From the NCBI GenBank assembly GCA_963666945.2, contig CAXXRT010000055.1, positions 81,616 through 145,615 on the forward strand: DNA of 64,000 bases. The letters run 5' to 3'. Of the stretch, positions 9,772-18,833 are shown in pieces; within the stretch, counting starts at the first letter, position 1; each line of letters begins with the position of its first letter. The DNA is from G963666945 sp963666945. GTDB taxonomy: Bacteria; Bacteroidota; Bacteroidia; Bacteroidales; Marinifilaceae. The notes beneath the pieces were generated by a model. The model ran no database searches, had not been told where the DNA came from, and was given only the letters and a program-made list of their open reading frames with translations. Both the position numbers and the translations under genes were made by a program.

Positions 9772-12099
9772 ATGAAACGCATCAGCCTGATATATTTCTT
9801 GATAATATTTGTTTTTGCAGGTAATATTTTATCGGCACAAAATGAATTACCCTTAAAATTTCGTACGGTTTCTGAAAAAGACAGTGGGTTTATCAACACA
9901 TACATATTAAAGGATAAGGTGTTTTTTGAGATACCCATAAACCTTATGGGGAGGGATATGTTAATTGCATCGAGAGTTTCCGAACTAAGCAATACGAAAA
10001 ACAGAAGTAAATTAGTTGCAGGCCAGATGCTGCATAACCCAGTGCTTGTAAATTTCTCGTTCGATGAGAAATTTGTTTATTTAAACAAGGTAAATCCTGA
10101 TAAATTAATTGATAAACAAGATCCTCTTTATGCTTCTTTTAAAAGGAATAATCTTATACCTGTTATAACCTCTTTTGATATAGAAGCAAAAACAAAGGAG
10201 AGTATTTTTATAGATGTAACCGCTTTTTTCAAGGACGATCTACCATATGTATCTCCTGTTGGAGGACCGGCAAGACCTGGGAAGCTGGATAGCAAACTGA
10301 CTAAAATACTTAGTGTAAAGGCATTTGATGAGAATATAGAGATAAGAACCCGTAATTGTTATACCGGAGGCAGAGAACCTTTTGTGGCAATAATGCAGAA
10401 ATCCCTGGTTTTATTGTCGGAAAAGCCAATGAAACCAAGGATAGCTGATATAAGAATGAATTGTTTTACATCAGATAAGAAAATATTTTCTACAAAGAAT
10501 CAGGAAGTCCAGAAAGTCAGTTATGTACATCGTTTTGATATAAGACCAAAACAGGAAGATCTGGAAAGATTCAAAAGAGGCGAATTAGTGGTTCCCCGGA
10601 AACAAATAGTATTTCATGTTGATACAGCATTGCCTTATAAATGGAGAGAGGCTGTTAAAAGAGGAATTGAGTACTGGAATATAGCTTTTGAAAAAATCGG
10701 TTTCAAGAACGTATTTGTAGCAAAAGATTACCCCAGGAATGATCCTGATTTTAATCCTGATGATATAAGGTTTAACTGTTTTAAATATATTGCCACGGAG
10801 ATGGCAAATGCAACAGGTCCTCACTGGGTAGATCCAAGAAGTGGAGAAATAATACAGGCAGATGTGTTATGGTTCGATAATGTAAGAAAATTATTGCATG
10901 AGTGGAGATTCCTGCATACTTCAGCAGTTGATCCGAGAGTCAGGAAAAAAGTTTTCGATGACGATATAATGTGTGAAATGATTAGTTATTCTGCGGCACA
11001 TGAAATTGGACATTGTCTTGGTCAGGTTCACAATATGAGAGCATCTTATGCATATCCTACGGATTCTTTAAGGTCAGCAACCTTTACGCAAAAATATGGA
11101 ACAACTCCATCGATAATGGATTATGCAAGGTTTAATTATGTAGCTCAACCTGGAGATAAGGGCGTTAATCTGTTGCCACCACATGTTGGAATTTATGATA
11201 TATTTTCGATAAAGTTGGCCTATAAGCCAGTATTTGATGTAAAAGATGAGTATGAAGAAAACGAGACTGTAAGACAGTGGATTGAAGAAAAAGAGAAGGA
11301 TCCTTTGTATATTTTTAACAGACAGTCGGGTATGGCGGTTGCTTCTGACCCATCAAGACAAACAGTTGCTTTGGGTGATGATGCTGTGAAATCTTCCCGC
11401 TACGGAATAAAGAATCTTAAATATACTTTGGAGCATCTTAAGGAATGGATGTATGATGAGGCTGATGGTTACGATTATATTAATGGTTTATATAACGATC
11501 TTTTTGATGAAAATTTTAGATTTATAAGACACACAATAGCTTATATTGGAGGTATTTATGAGTATAATACAATAAATACGGAAAATGTTCCATTTGCTGT
11601 TCCTGTTGAAAGAGATAAATCGCTGGAAGCAATAGAATTTATTTTTAATCAGCTGTATACACAACAAGAATGGTTAAATAGTGAGTATGTAAGATCGTTT
11701 GCTGGTAATAAAGAAGAAGAAATATCTAAAGCGCAGAGAGATATATTAAATGAAATGTTGAATGTAGGTATTTTCCGCAATTTATATTTAAACAGACATA
11801 TGGACAATATATTGACAACTAAGGAATATTTAAGCCAAATGACTGAAAAGTTGTTTTTATCTTCACATGACAACGATTATATAAAATCACTACAGTTATT
11901 TTACATAGATTATCTGGCAGGCCTAAGAACTCGGGAATTTAAAAATAGTGATGAGCTATTTTTAATACAACTCAGGACTATAGCAAATGCGGAGCTGGAT
12001 AATATAAAAAAAATTGTCAGTAAGAATATCAAGAGATATAAAAGTAAAGAGGATAAGGAATATCTAAGCTTTTATTTAAAAAAGATATTAGAAAATTAA
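9772..12099 (+). CDS. secreted zinc-dependent metalloprotease (DUF5117/DUF5118-type)
   Basis: 775 residues with an N-terminal signal peptide (MKRISLIYFLIIFVFAG...LSAQ). The catalytic motif HEIGHCLGQVH spans residues 410-420 and fits the metzincin pattern HExxHxxGxxH, with Glu411 as general base and three zinc ligands. Before it lie domains of the Bacteroidota DUF5118/DUF5117 type (NKVNPDKLIDKQDPLYASF; IDVTAFFKDDLPYVSP) and after it the SIMDYARFNY Met-turn region. It should cleave proteins or peptides in the periplasm or at the surface. The S46 peptidase gene starts 4 bases after its stop, so the two are cotranscribed. Confidence 0.85.
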   Translation: MKRISLIYFLIIFVFAGNILSAQNELPLKFRTVSEKDSGFINTYILKDKVFFEIPINLMGRDMLIASRVSELSNTKNRSKLVAGQMLHNPVLVNFSFDEKFVYLNKVNPDKLIDKQDPLYASFKRNNLIPVITSFDIEAKTKESIFIDVTAFFKDDLPYVSPVGGPARPGKLDSKLTKILSVKAFDENIEIRTRNCYTGGREPFVAIMQKSLVLLSEKPMKPRIADIRMNCFTSDKKIFSTKNQEVQKVSYVHRFDIRPKQEDLERFKRGELVVPRKQIVFHVDTALPYKWREAVKRGIEYWNIAFEKIGFKNVFVAKDYPRNDPDFNPDDIRFNCFKYIATEMANATGPHWVDPRSGEIIQADVLWFDNVRKLLHEWRFLHTSAVDPRVRKKVFDDDIMCEMISYSAAHEIGHCLGQVHNMRASYAYPTDSLRSATFTQKYGTTPSIMDYARFNYVAQPGDKGVNLLPPHVGIYDIFSIKLAYKPVFDVKDEYEENETVRQWIEEKEKDPLYIFNRQSGMAVASDPSRQTVALGDDAVKSSRYGIKNLKYTLEHLKEWMYDEADGYDYINGLYNDLFDENFRFIRHTIAYIGGIYEYNTINTENVPFAVPVERDKSLEAIEFIFNQLYTQQEWLNSEYVRSFAGNKEEEISKAQRDILNEMLNVGIFRNLYLNRHMDNILTTKEYLSQMTEKLFLSSHDNDYIKSLQLFYIDYLAGLRTREFKNSDELFLIQLRTIANAELDNIKKIVSKNIKRYKSKEDKEYLSFYLKKILEN

Positions 12100-12103
12100 T
12101 TTG

Positions 12104-14308
12104 ATGAATTTTAAGAAACGAGAAATGAGAAGACTGTTACTATTATTTTTAGTTATAACTATTTCAGGGGTAACTCAATTATTTGCAGATGAGGGTTTAT
12201 GGTTGCCAACGGTACTGAAAAAGTATAAAATCGAAGATATTCAAAAAGCGGGATTTAAATTGACTGCAGAGGATATATACGATATAAATAAAGCCTGTTT
12301 AAAAGATGCTATTGTCGGACTTTCAAGAGGAAGTCAGGAATTTAGTTTCTTTTGCAGCGGTGGAATAATTTCTGATAAGGGACTTTTGATTACAAATCAT
12401 CATTGTGGTCTTTCTTATGTACAGAGTCTTTCCTCTTTGGAACACAACTATTTAAAAGACGGATACTGGGCGAAAGATATGTCTCAGGAGTTGTATTGTA
12501 AGGAATTAAATGCATCTGTTTTGGTAAAAATAGTAGATGTTACAGAAGAATTGTTAAAAGCAACAGAAAATCTTAATCCGGGAGAAAAGCGGAATCTGAT
12601 GAATAAGAGGGGAGAAAAAATTGTAAAAAGAGAGACTGATGGGAATGGATATAAAGGAAGGATTCAAAGTTTTTTTGGTGGAAATCAATATTTTCTATCT
12701 GTATATAAGGTTTTCAAGGATGTTCGTTTAGTAGGTGTACCACCTGAAACAATAGGTAAGTTTGGAAAGGATACGGATAACTGGATATGGCCAAGACATA
12801 CAGGGGATTTTTGTGTTTTTAGAATTTACAGTGATACGGAGAACAATCCTGCTGTTTTTGCTCAAAATAATAAGCCTTATAAGCCAGTAGATTATTTAAA
12901 AATATCGACTAAAGAATTAAAGGAAAATGATTTTACGATGGTTCTTGGTTACCCGGGATCTACTAAGCAATACATAACTTCCCATGCAGTAGAACAGATG
13001 AAGGAAGAACTTCCTATAAAAATAAAGATTAGAACAGCTCGTTTGGACATAATGAATGCCGCTATGGATGCCTGTCCTGCCGTTAAGCTTAAATATACAG
13101 CAAAGGCAGCCTCTGTAGCCAATGCCTGGAAGAAATGGCAGGGTGAACTCGAGGGGATTGAAAAATACGATATAGTTGGTAAAAAGCAGGAATTTGAGAA
13201 AAAGTTTGTTGAGTGGATAAACTCTGACAAAAAATTGAAGTCAGAGTACGGAATGATATTACCTGTAATGAAGCAATTTTACCAGAAATATAAAGAATTG
13301 GATGTTGCCAGTACTCTTTTTGACGAGGTAACATATAACGGAGTTGAGATAATAAGGTTTTCTGCCATGTTCGACAGGTTGGTTTCAATATCTATGCGGA
13401 AAAAAGCTACTCAAAAGGATATAGATAAAGAGATTAAACGCCTTAGGGTAGAAATAGATAAATTTTACCCTGAATGGGATTATGAGGTTGACAGAAAGAT
13501 ATACGCATCTTTATTAAAATTGTGGCAGGATAATCTTACTGAGCAATACTACCCTGAAGAGTTAAAGCATGTATTAAAGAAGTATAAGGGCGATTACGAT
13601 GCTTATTCTGTAAATGCATTCAAAAAGTCGATGTTTTCTAATAAAGAAAAGGTGTCTAAATTTTTGGATAGTTACACTAAAGATAAGTATAAAAAGGTTG
13701 AAAAGGATCCTGTATTTAGGATGTCTATTGATATGTTTATGTTGAATGTTCAGAAGATATATAACAATAAGTCAAAACTTAGGTCACAGGTTGCACCATT
13801 CCATACCCTTTATATAAAAGCGATTAAAGATATGGGTGATGATAAGAACTGCTATCCGGATGCTAATGCTACATTCAGGGTGTCTTATGGGAATATAAAA
13901 GGTTATATGGAAAAGGACGGGGTTTATCACACTTGTACGACCAGTTTTGACGGATTAATTGAAAAGTCTAAAATAGGTAATCACGACTATAAAATACCAG
14001 AAAAATTATTGGATATCTATAATAAAAAAGATTACGGAAGATATGCCGTTAACGGTAGTGTACCTGTATGTTTTATAGCAAACAACCATACAACAGGAGG
14101 AAATTCAGGTAGTCCTGTTCTTAATGCCGAGGGTCAACTGATAGGAATTAATTTTGACAGAGCCTGGAAGGGAGTTTTTTCTGATTTTTATTACACACCA
14201 GAGATATGCAGAAATATTTCTCTTGATATAAGGTTTGTATTGTTTTTGATAGATAAATACGCAGGAGCACAGAATATAATTGACGAATTAACACTTATAA
14301 ATAAATAA
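12104..14308 (+). CDS. S46-family dipeptidyl peptidase (DPP7/DPP11 type, probably Asp/Glu-specific)
   Basis: 734 residues with a signal peptide and the typical mature start ADEGLWLP. The serine-protease fold is split by a helical insertion as in all S46 enzymes: NHHCG (98-102, catalytic His) near the front and GNSGSP with catalytic Ser670 near the end. The S1 specificity position follows in the stretch INFDRAW: an Arg (686) where DPP11 enzymes carry Arg and broad-specificity DPP7 enzymes carry Gly (family knowledge recalled, not aligned). It would release N-terminal dipeptides with acidic second residues in the periplasm. The start is taken as ATG 12104; TTG at 12101 and ATG at 12125 are alternatives. 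It overlaps nothing and follows the metalloprotease by 4 bases. Confidence 0.9.
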   Translation: MNFKKREMRRLLLLFLVITISGVTQLFADEGLWLPTVLKKYKIEDIQKAGFKLTAEDIYDINKACLKDAIVGLSRGSQEFSFFCSGGIISDKGLLITNHHCGLSYVQSLSSLEHNYLKDGYWAKDMSQELYCKELNASVLVKIVDVTEELLKATENLNPGEKRNLMNKRGEKIVKRETDGNGYKGRIQSFFGGNQYFLSVYKVFKDVRLVGVPPETIGKFGKDTDNWIWPRHTGDFCVFRIYSDTENNPAVFAQNNKPYKPVDYLKISTKELKENDFTMVLGYPGSTKQYITSHAVEQMKEELPIKIKIRTARLDIMNAAMDACPAVKLKYTAKAASVANAWKKWQGELEGIEKYDIVGKKQEFEKKFVEWINSDKKLKSEYGMILPVMKQFYQKYKELDVASTLFDEVTYNGVEIIRFSAMFDRLVSISMRKKATQKDIDKEIKRLRVEIDKFYPEWDYEVDRKIYASLLKLWQDNLTEQYYPEELKHVLKKYKGDYDAYSVNAFKKSMFSNKEKVSKFLDSYTKDKYKKVEKDPVFRMSIDMFMLNVQKIYNNKSKLRSQVAPFHTLYIKAIKDMGDDKNCYPDANATFRVSYGNIKGYMEKDGVYHTCTTSFDGLIEKSKIGNHDYKIPEKLLDIYNKKDYGRYAVNGSVPVCFIANNHTTGGNSGSPVLNAEGQLIGINFDRAWKGVFSDFYYTPEICRNISLDIRFVLFLIDKYAGAQNIIDELTLINK

Positions 14309-14315
14309 TAGAAAA

Positions 14316-14639
14316 ATGAAAAAGTTATTAATGGTAGCTTTAGTTGCTATGTGTTTTTCTTGTTCTTCAAAGAAAGCAGAGGATAAGAAACAAACTGAAA
14401 ATGTTGTGAAAAAGACAGAGGCTGTTCAAGAACACCAATGCACAGGAGACTGTGAATCGCATGATACGGCTGAAAAAGCAGAACAACACCAATGTACAGG
14501 TGATTGCAAGACATGTCCAAAGGAAGATTGTAAAAACAGAAAAGAGGCTTATCAGGGAGCAAAGAAAGCAGAGACAGAAGCAGGTGTTGAGGTTGAGAAA
14601 GACCATGACTGCGCTGGTTGTGGTTCTTGTGAACACTAA
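14316..14639 (+). CDS. small Cys-rich putative metal-binding lipoprotein
   Basis: 107 residues. The signal peptide ends at MCFSC (lipid Cys16), followed by a Lys/Glu-rich linker. HQCTGDC occurs twice (40-46 and 58-64, the second extended to KTCPKEDC) and the protein ends with HDCAGCGSCEH (97-107). In all nine Cys and four flanking His follow the lipid Cys, spaced in CxxxC and CxxC pairs. This suggests metal binding or redox buffering in the envelope; I do not recognise a named family. It begins 7 bases after the S46 peptidase stop codon, so it is the last gene of that operon. Confidence 0.75.
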   Translation: MKKLLMVALVAMCFSCSSKKAEDKKQTENVVKKTEAVQEHQCTGDCESHDTAEKAEQHQCTGDCKTCPKEDCKNRKEAYQGAKKAETEAGVEVEKDHDCAGCGSCEH

Positions 14640-14695
14640 TAGTGTGAAGTAATTTTCTTCATATATAAGTTACGTTTTAGTCTATTCATTAATTG

Positions 14696-14718
14696 AGGGC
14701 ACCTTTTATGGTGCCTTT
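14696..14718 (+). terminator. Rho-independent terminator
   Basis: GGCACC (14698-14703) pairs with GGTGCC (14710-14715) around TTTTAT, followed by TTTAATTT. It closes the protease/lipoprotein operon. Confidence 0.75.
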
Positions 14719-14903
14719 AATTTAAAGTATATATAGAACTTAATATATGCTATATCTATAGCATCTGTCCGTTGTATATAAAATTCAGTCAAAATTTAAT
14801 TTATCAGCTGTAAATAATTGAATTATTAATCCAGTGTTTTTAGAAATAATTATACCAGAAGTGGTGTTAAAGCATTTCATTTGGTATAAATTACCCATGG
14901 AGA

Positions 14904-15128
14904 ATGAGAGATTTTTTAATAGATGAAAGTAATCTAAATCCTAAAATAGTAAAGATGTTTTCGGATATTAAGAAAAAAATAAAAAAAGTTGATAGAGACA
15001 TAATACTTGATGGATTGTCGAGAAGGCAGATTCTTAATGTAGCATTACGTTTAAGTCCATGTAGAATAGAAGATTTTAAGAAATTAAAAAATAAGAAGTA
15101 TTTACTTAAACCGTATATCTTTAATTAA
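14904..15128 (+). CDS. small protein of unknown function, HRDC-like C-terminal half
   Basis: 74 residues, basic, no membrane segment. The second half (DIILDGLSRRQILNVALRL, then CRIEDFKKLKN) has the helix-turn-helix rhythm of an HRDC half-domain, a nucleic-acid-binding module of RecQ helicases, but the similarity is by eye only. Its last 27 bases overlap the 3' end of recJ on the other strand. There is no clear ribosome site before the ATG. It may be a real small gene or a chance frame in a 460-base gap. Confidence 0.35.
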   Translation: MRDFLIDESNLNPKIVKMFSDIKKKIKKVDRDIILDGLSRRQILNVALRLSPCRIEDFKKLKNKKYLLKPYIFN

Positions 15129-16814
15129 CATTTGAATCTCGGTTTTCCCCATATATTCATTTTCCTGAAGAGTATAGCAAATGTCAAATGGTTTTCCGCT
15201 ATGGACTTCCTTATAAAGATCTCCCATTCCAAAGGCAATACCATGTCTTACTATACATGTTTTCGTGTCGTCAATAACCATTAGTTTAAGGTGTTCACCA
15301 TTTTTGCCTACGGCACGACTATATCCATAGTCAACAATGTTCTCGGTAATAAAGACAGGTGTTGTATTGTCAGGTCCAAAAGGAGCGAACATTTTTAGTG
15401 TTTTGAAAAATTCAGAGTCTATATCAGAGAAATTCAGTCTTGAGTCTATGTTAATCTGAGGAATAAGCATATCGTCAGTTATTGTTTCTGAAACTATTTT
15501 CTCGAATTTCTCTGCAAAATCGTTAATATTCTCAGTTTTTAGTGTTAGCCCGGCAGCGTATTTGTGTCCTCCATAATTTTCAAGGAATTCACTACATTCA
15601 GATATTGCATAATAAAGGTCGTATCCTTCTACAGATCTGGCTGATCCTGTCGCCATACCATTGGATTCTGTTAATATGACGGTAGGTCTGTAATAACTTT
15701 CTGTTAATCGTGAAGCAACAATACCTATTACCCCCTTGTGCCATTCTTTGTTGTAAAGAACAGTAGTTTTCTTATTTCTAAGTTCTATAGAGTTTTTGAT
15801 TTCTTCTAAGGCTTCATCGGTGATGTTGTGATCCAGTATTTTACGGTGGTCATTTATGTCGTTGATTCTATCTCCTATTTCTATTGCCATTTCAGGGTCT
15901 TCAGAAATAAGTAAGTCTACTGACTGGCTACCCGATTCAACTCTTCCTGCTGCATTTATTCTTGGACCTATTTTAAATACGATATCGTTAATTGATATAT
16001 TGCCATCGAGTCCTGAAAGATTTATAATGGTGCTGAGTCCTAATCCGGGTTTTGAATTTAATTTTTTTAACCCAAAGCTGGCAAGCACTCTGTTTTCTCC
16101 TGTAATTGGGACAATGTCGGATGCAATACTAACACATAACAGGTCAAGAGATCTTTCAAGATTTTTAAAAGGAAGATTATTTTCCTGGTTATATGCTTGT
16201 ACTAATTTAAAACCTACACCACATCCTGAAAGATATTTAAAAGGATAACCACAGTCATCCCTCTTAGGATCGAGAACAGCTACAGCATCAGGTAATTCAT
16301 CGCCAGGAGTATGGTGGTCGCAAATAATAAAATCTATTCCTTTTTCTTTAGCGTATTTAACTTTTTCAACGGCTTTTACTCCACAATCCAGAACAATTAG
16401 CAGAGAAAAATTCTTGTCTGCGGCAAAATCAATTCCCTTGTAAGAAACCCCATATCCTTCAGTATATCTGTCTGGAATATAGTAGTCTATGTTGGATGTG
16501 AATTTGCTGAGATAAGAAAAAACAAGTGCAACAGAGGTGGTGCCATCTACATCGTAATCCCCATATACAAGAATTTTTTCGTTGTTGGATATTGCTTTGC
16601 TAAGACGATAGACTGCTTTATCCATGTCTTGCATTAGAAAGGGGTCGTGTAAATCTTCAAGAGAGGGGTTAATAAAAGCATTTACAGCATTTTTTGTGTC
16701 GATTCCTCTTTGGATAAGAAGGTTACATAGGACATGACTTAGTCCCGTAGAGGCTGACAAATCTTTTATTTGCTGCTCGCTTGCTTCTTGGTTAATTACC
16801 CATCTTTTTTTCAT
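15102..16814 (-). CDS. recJ: single-stranded-DNA-specific exonuclease RecJ
   Basis: 570 residues, the usual length. DHH-superfamily motifs are intact: GDYDVDG at 85-91, LDCGVKA near 142-148, CDHHTPGDELP with the DHH triad at 166-168, and GRINAAGR-type and GHKYAAG motifs in the DHHA1 region near 400, followed by the OB-fold tail. It degrades single-stranded DNA 5' to 3' with Mn/Mg in recombination and mismatch repair. It is a single-gene unit, with a 277-base AT-rich divergent region to lysS in which I see no clear promoter for recJ. Confidence 0.96.
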   Translation of the reverse strand: MKKRWVINQEASEQQIKDLSASTGLSHVLCNLLIQRGIDTKNAVNAFINPSLEDLHDPFLMQDMDKAVYRLSKAISNNEKILVYGDYDVDGTTSVALVFSYLSKFTSNIDYYIPDRYTEGYGVSYKGIDFAADKNFSLLIVLDCGVKAVEKVKYAKEKGIDFIICDHHTPGDELPDAVAVLDPKRDDCGYPFKYLSGCGVGFKLVQAYNQENNLPFKNLERSLDLLCVSIASDIVPITGENRVLASFGLKKLNSKPGLGLSTIINLSGLDGNISINDIVFKIGPRINAAGRVESGSQSVDLLISEDPEMAIEIGDRINDINDHRKILDHNITDEALEEIKNSIELRNKKTTVLYNKEWHKGVIGIVASRLTESYYRPTVILTESNGMATGSARSVEGYDLYYAISECSEFLENYGGHKYAAGLTLKTENINDFAEKFEKIVSETITDDMLIPQINIDSRLNFSDIDSEFFKTLKMFAPFGPDNTTPVFITENIVDYGYSRAVGKNGEHLKLMVIDDTKTCIVRHGIAFGMGDLYKEVHSGKPFDICYTLQENEYMGKTEIQMLIKDIRFK

Positions 16815-17030
16815 TCACCTTTGTTTTGTACGCTTGTGTTGGTAAGTTTTTGTAAAAAATCGTCACAAAATACTCAAATTTCCTTATTAAATCAAAATAC
16901 TATTTTCTTATTTTTTTAACATTTAAAATTATGTTTTATGTAGATGACTATATATCAATATGTTTCTTTGTTATTAGAGTTTTTTTAAAAAAGTTAAAAA
17001 AAATTACCGGGAGTAATAAAACCATAAATT

Positions 17031-17061
17031 TTAGCTGTTGTTTATATATTTTTTATCTTTG
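17031..17061 (+). promoter_or_regulatory. promoter of the lysS operon
   Basis: A TATCTTTG -7 box (17054-17061) matches the Bacteroidota TAnnTTTG consensus, and TTAG at 17031-17034 stands 19 bases upstream in the -33 position (consensus TTTG). The lysS ATG is 30 bases downstream. Confidence 0.7.
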
Positions 17062-17091
17062 CAAATTATTAATTGTTATAAGAGTGTAAAA

Positions 17092-18816
17092 ATGAGCTAT
17101 GCAGAATTAACAGAACAGGAGATCATTCGAAGGAATTCTTTAAAAGAGCTTTGTAATTTAGGGATAAATCCATATCCTGCAGAGGAGTTTGAAGTTAGTA
17201 CATATTCTTTGGATATAAAGAAGAATTTTGATTCTGATAAGGAAGATAAACAGGAAGTGGTTATAGCTGGAAGGATAATGAGCAGAAGAATTATGGGTAA
17301 GGCTTCTTTTATGGAGTTACAGGATGCTCAGGGGAGAATACAGGTTTATATCACGCGTGATGATATATGTGAAGGAGAAGATAAAACACTTTATAACACT
17401 GTATTTAAGAAATATTTGGATATAGGTGATATTGTAGGGGTAAAAGGATATGTGTTTCAGACACAGACAGGAGAAATTTCTGTTTGGGCAAGAGAATTAA
17501 TTGTTTTGTCAAAGTCTATTCGCCCGCTTCCTATTGTTAAGGAAAAGGATGGAAAGGTTTTTGATGCATTTACAGACCCGGAACAGAGATATAGACAAAG
17601 GTATTTAGATCTAATTGTTAATCCTCAGATAAAAGAAACATTTATTAAACGTACTAAGTTGATTAACTCTATGCGTGAGTTTTTTAACTCTAAAGATTAT
17701 CTTGAAGTAGAGACTCCGGTGCTTCAGTCTATACCTGGAGGGGCTTCTGCCCGTCCATTTGTTACTCATCATAATGCTTTGGATATCCCATTGTATCTTA
17801 GAATTGCAAATGAATTATACTTGAAAAGACTTATTGTAGGTGGTTTTGACGGAGTATATGAGTTTTCTCGTAATTTCAGGAATGAGGGAATGGACAGGAC
17901 ACATAATCCAGAGTTTACATGTATGGAAATTTACGTGGCTTATAAGGATTATAAGTGGATGATGGAATTTACTGAAGAAATGATAGAAAAGATTGCTCTT
18001 GATCTTAATGGTAAAACTACTGTTGAGTTTGGGGACAAGGTTATTGATTTTAAGCGTCCTTTCAAAAGAGTTAGTATGGTTGAAGCTATTAAAGAACATA
18101 CTGGTTACGATATTTCTGAAATGGGCGAGGCTGAATTGAGAGAAGTTTGTAATAAACTTGATGTTGAGGTCGATGAAACTATGGGAAAAGGAAAGCTTAT
18201 TGATGAGTTATTTGGAGAGAGATGTGAGCATAAATATATTCAGCCAACATTTATATATGATTATCCTATTGAAATGTCACCATTGACTAAAAAACACAGG
18301 GATAATCCAGAAATGACTGAGAGATTTGAATTGTTTATAAATGGTAAGGAAGTTGCAAATGCATATTCTGAGTTAAACGATCCTATTGATCAGCTGGAAA
18401 GATTCGAAGAACAGCTTAAGCTTCTTGAAAGAGGTGACGACGAGGCTATGTATATAGATTACGATTTTGTTCGTGCTCTTGAGTATGGCATGCCTCCAAC
18501 GTCTGGAATGGGAATAGGTATTGATAGACTAACAATGATGATGACTAACAATACTTCTATTCAGGATGTTTTATTTTTCCCTCAAATGAAGCCTGAGTCA
18601 AAACCCAGAGTAGATTCAGATATTAAATTCCAGGAATTGGGAATTGATTTGGAATGGGTTTCTGTAGTAAAGAAGGCTGGCTATATGACAATAGAGGAAC
18701 TTAAGAATATTGAGAATCTTAATAAGTTTCATCAGGAATTGTGTGGGCTAAATAAGAAGAATAAACTTGGTTTAAAAAATCCAACCATTGATCAGGTTAA
18801 AGACTGGGTTAAATAG
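17092..18816 (+). CDS. lysS: lysyl-tRNA synthetase, class II
   Basis: 574 residues from the ATG at 17092. An in-frame TTG at 17038 is rejected because it lies upstream of the -7 promoter box. An anticodon-binding OB domain occupies roughly 50-170 and the class II catalytic core the rest, with motif 2 (FRNEGMDRTHNPEFTCMEIY) and motif 3 (GMGIGIDRLTMMMTN) clear. A helical extension follows at the C-terminus, as in other Bacteroidota LysS proteins. It charges tRNA-Lys in the cytoplasm. It heads a run of plus-strand genes; gpsA starts 17 bases later. Confidence 0.97.
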   Translation: MSYAELTEQEIIRRNSLKELCNLGINPYPAEEFEVSTYSLDIKKNFDSDKEDKQEVVIAGRIMSRRIMGKASFMELQDAQGRIQVYITRDDICEGEDKTLYNTVFKKYLDIGDIVGVKGYVFQTQTGEISVWARELIVLSKSIRPLPIVKEKDGKVFDAFTDPEQRYRQRYLDLIVNPQIKETFIKRTKLINSMREFFNSKDYLEVETPVLQSIPGGASARPFVTHHNALDIPLYLRIANELYLKRLIVGGFDGVYEFSRNFRNEGMDRTHNPEFTCMEIYVAYKDYKWMMEFTEEMIEKIALDLNGKTTVEFGDKVIDFKRPFKRVSMVEAIKEHTGYDISEMGEAELREVCNKLDVEVDETMGKGKLIDELFGERCEHKYIQPTFIYDYPIEMSPLTKKHRDNPEMTERFELFINGKEVANAYSELNDPIDQLERFEEQLKLLERGDDEAMYIDYDFVRALEYGMPPTSGMGIGIDRLTMMMTNNTSIQDVLFFPQMKPESKPRVDSDIKFQELGIDLEWVSVVKKAGYMTIEELKNIENLNKFHQELCGLNKKNKLGLKNPTIDQVKDWVK

Positions 18817-18833
18817 TTGAAAAAATAGATTAA

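Noticed and set aside
15856..16248. 130-codon plus-strand frame opposite recJ
   Set aside because: recJ is intact across it with all motifs; the frame has no ribosome site or recognisable protein.
17038..17091. Upstream TTG start for lysS adding 18 residues
   Set aside because: It lies upstream of the -7 promoter box; the ATG at 17092 fits the family start.
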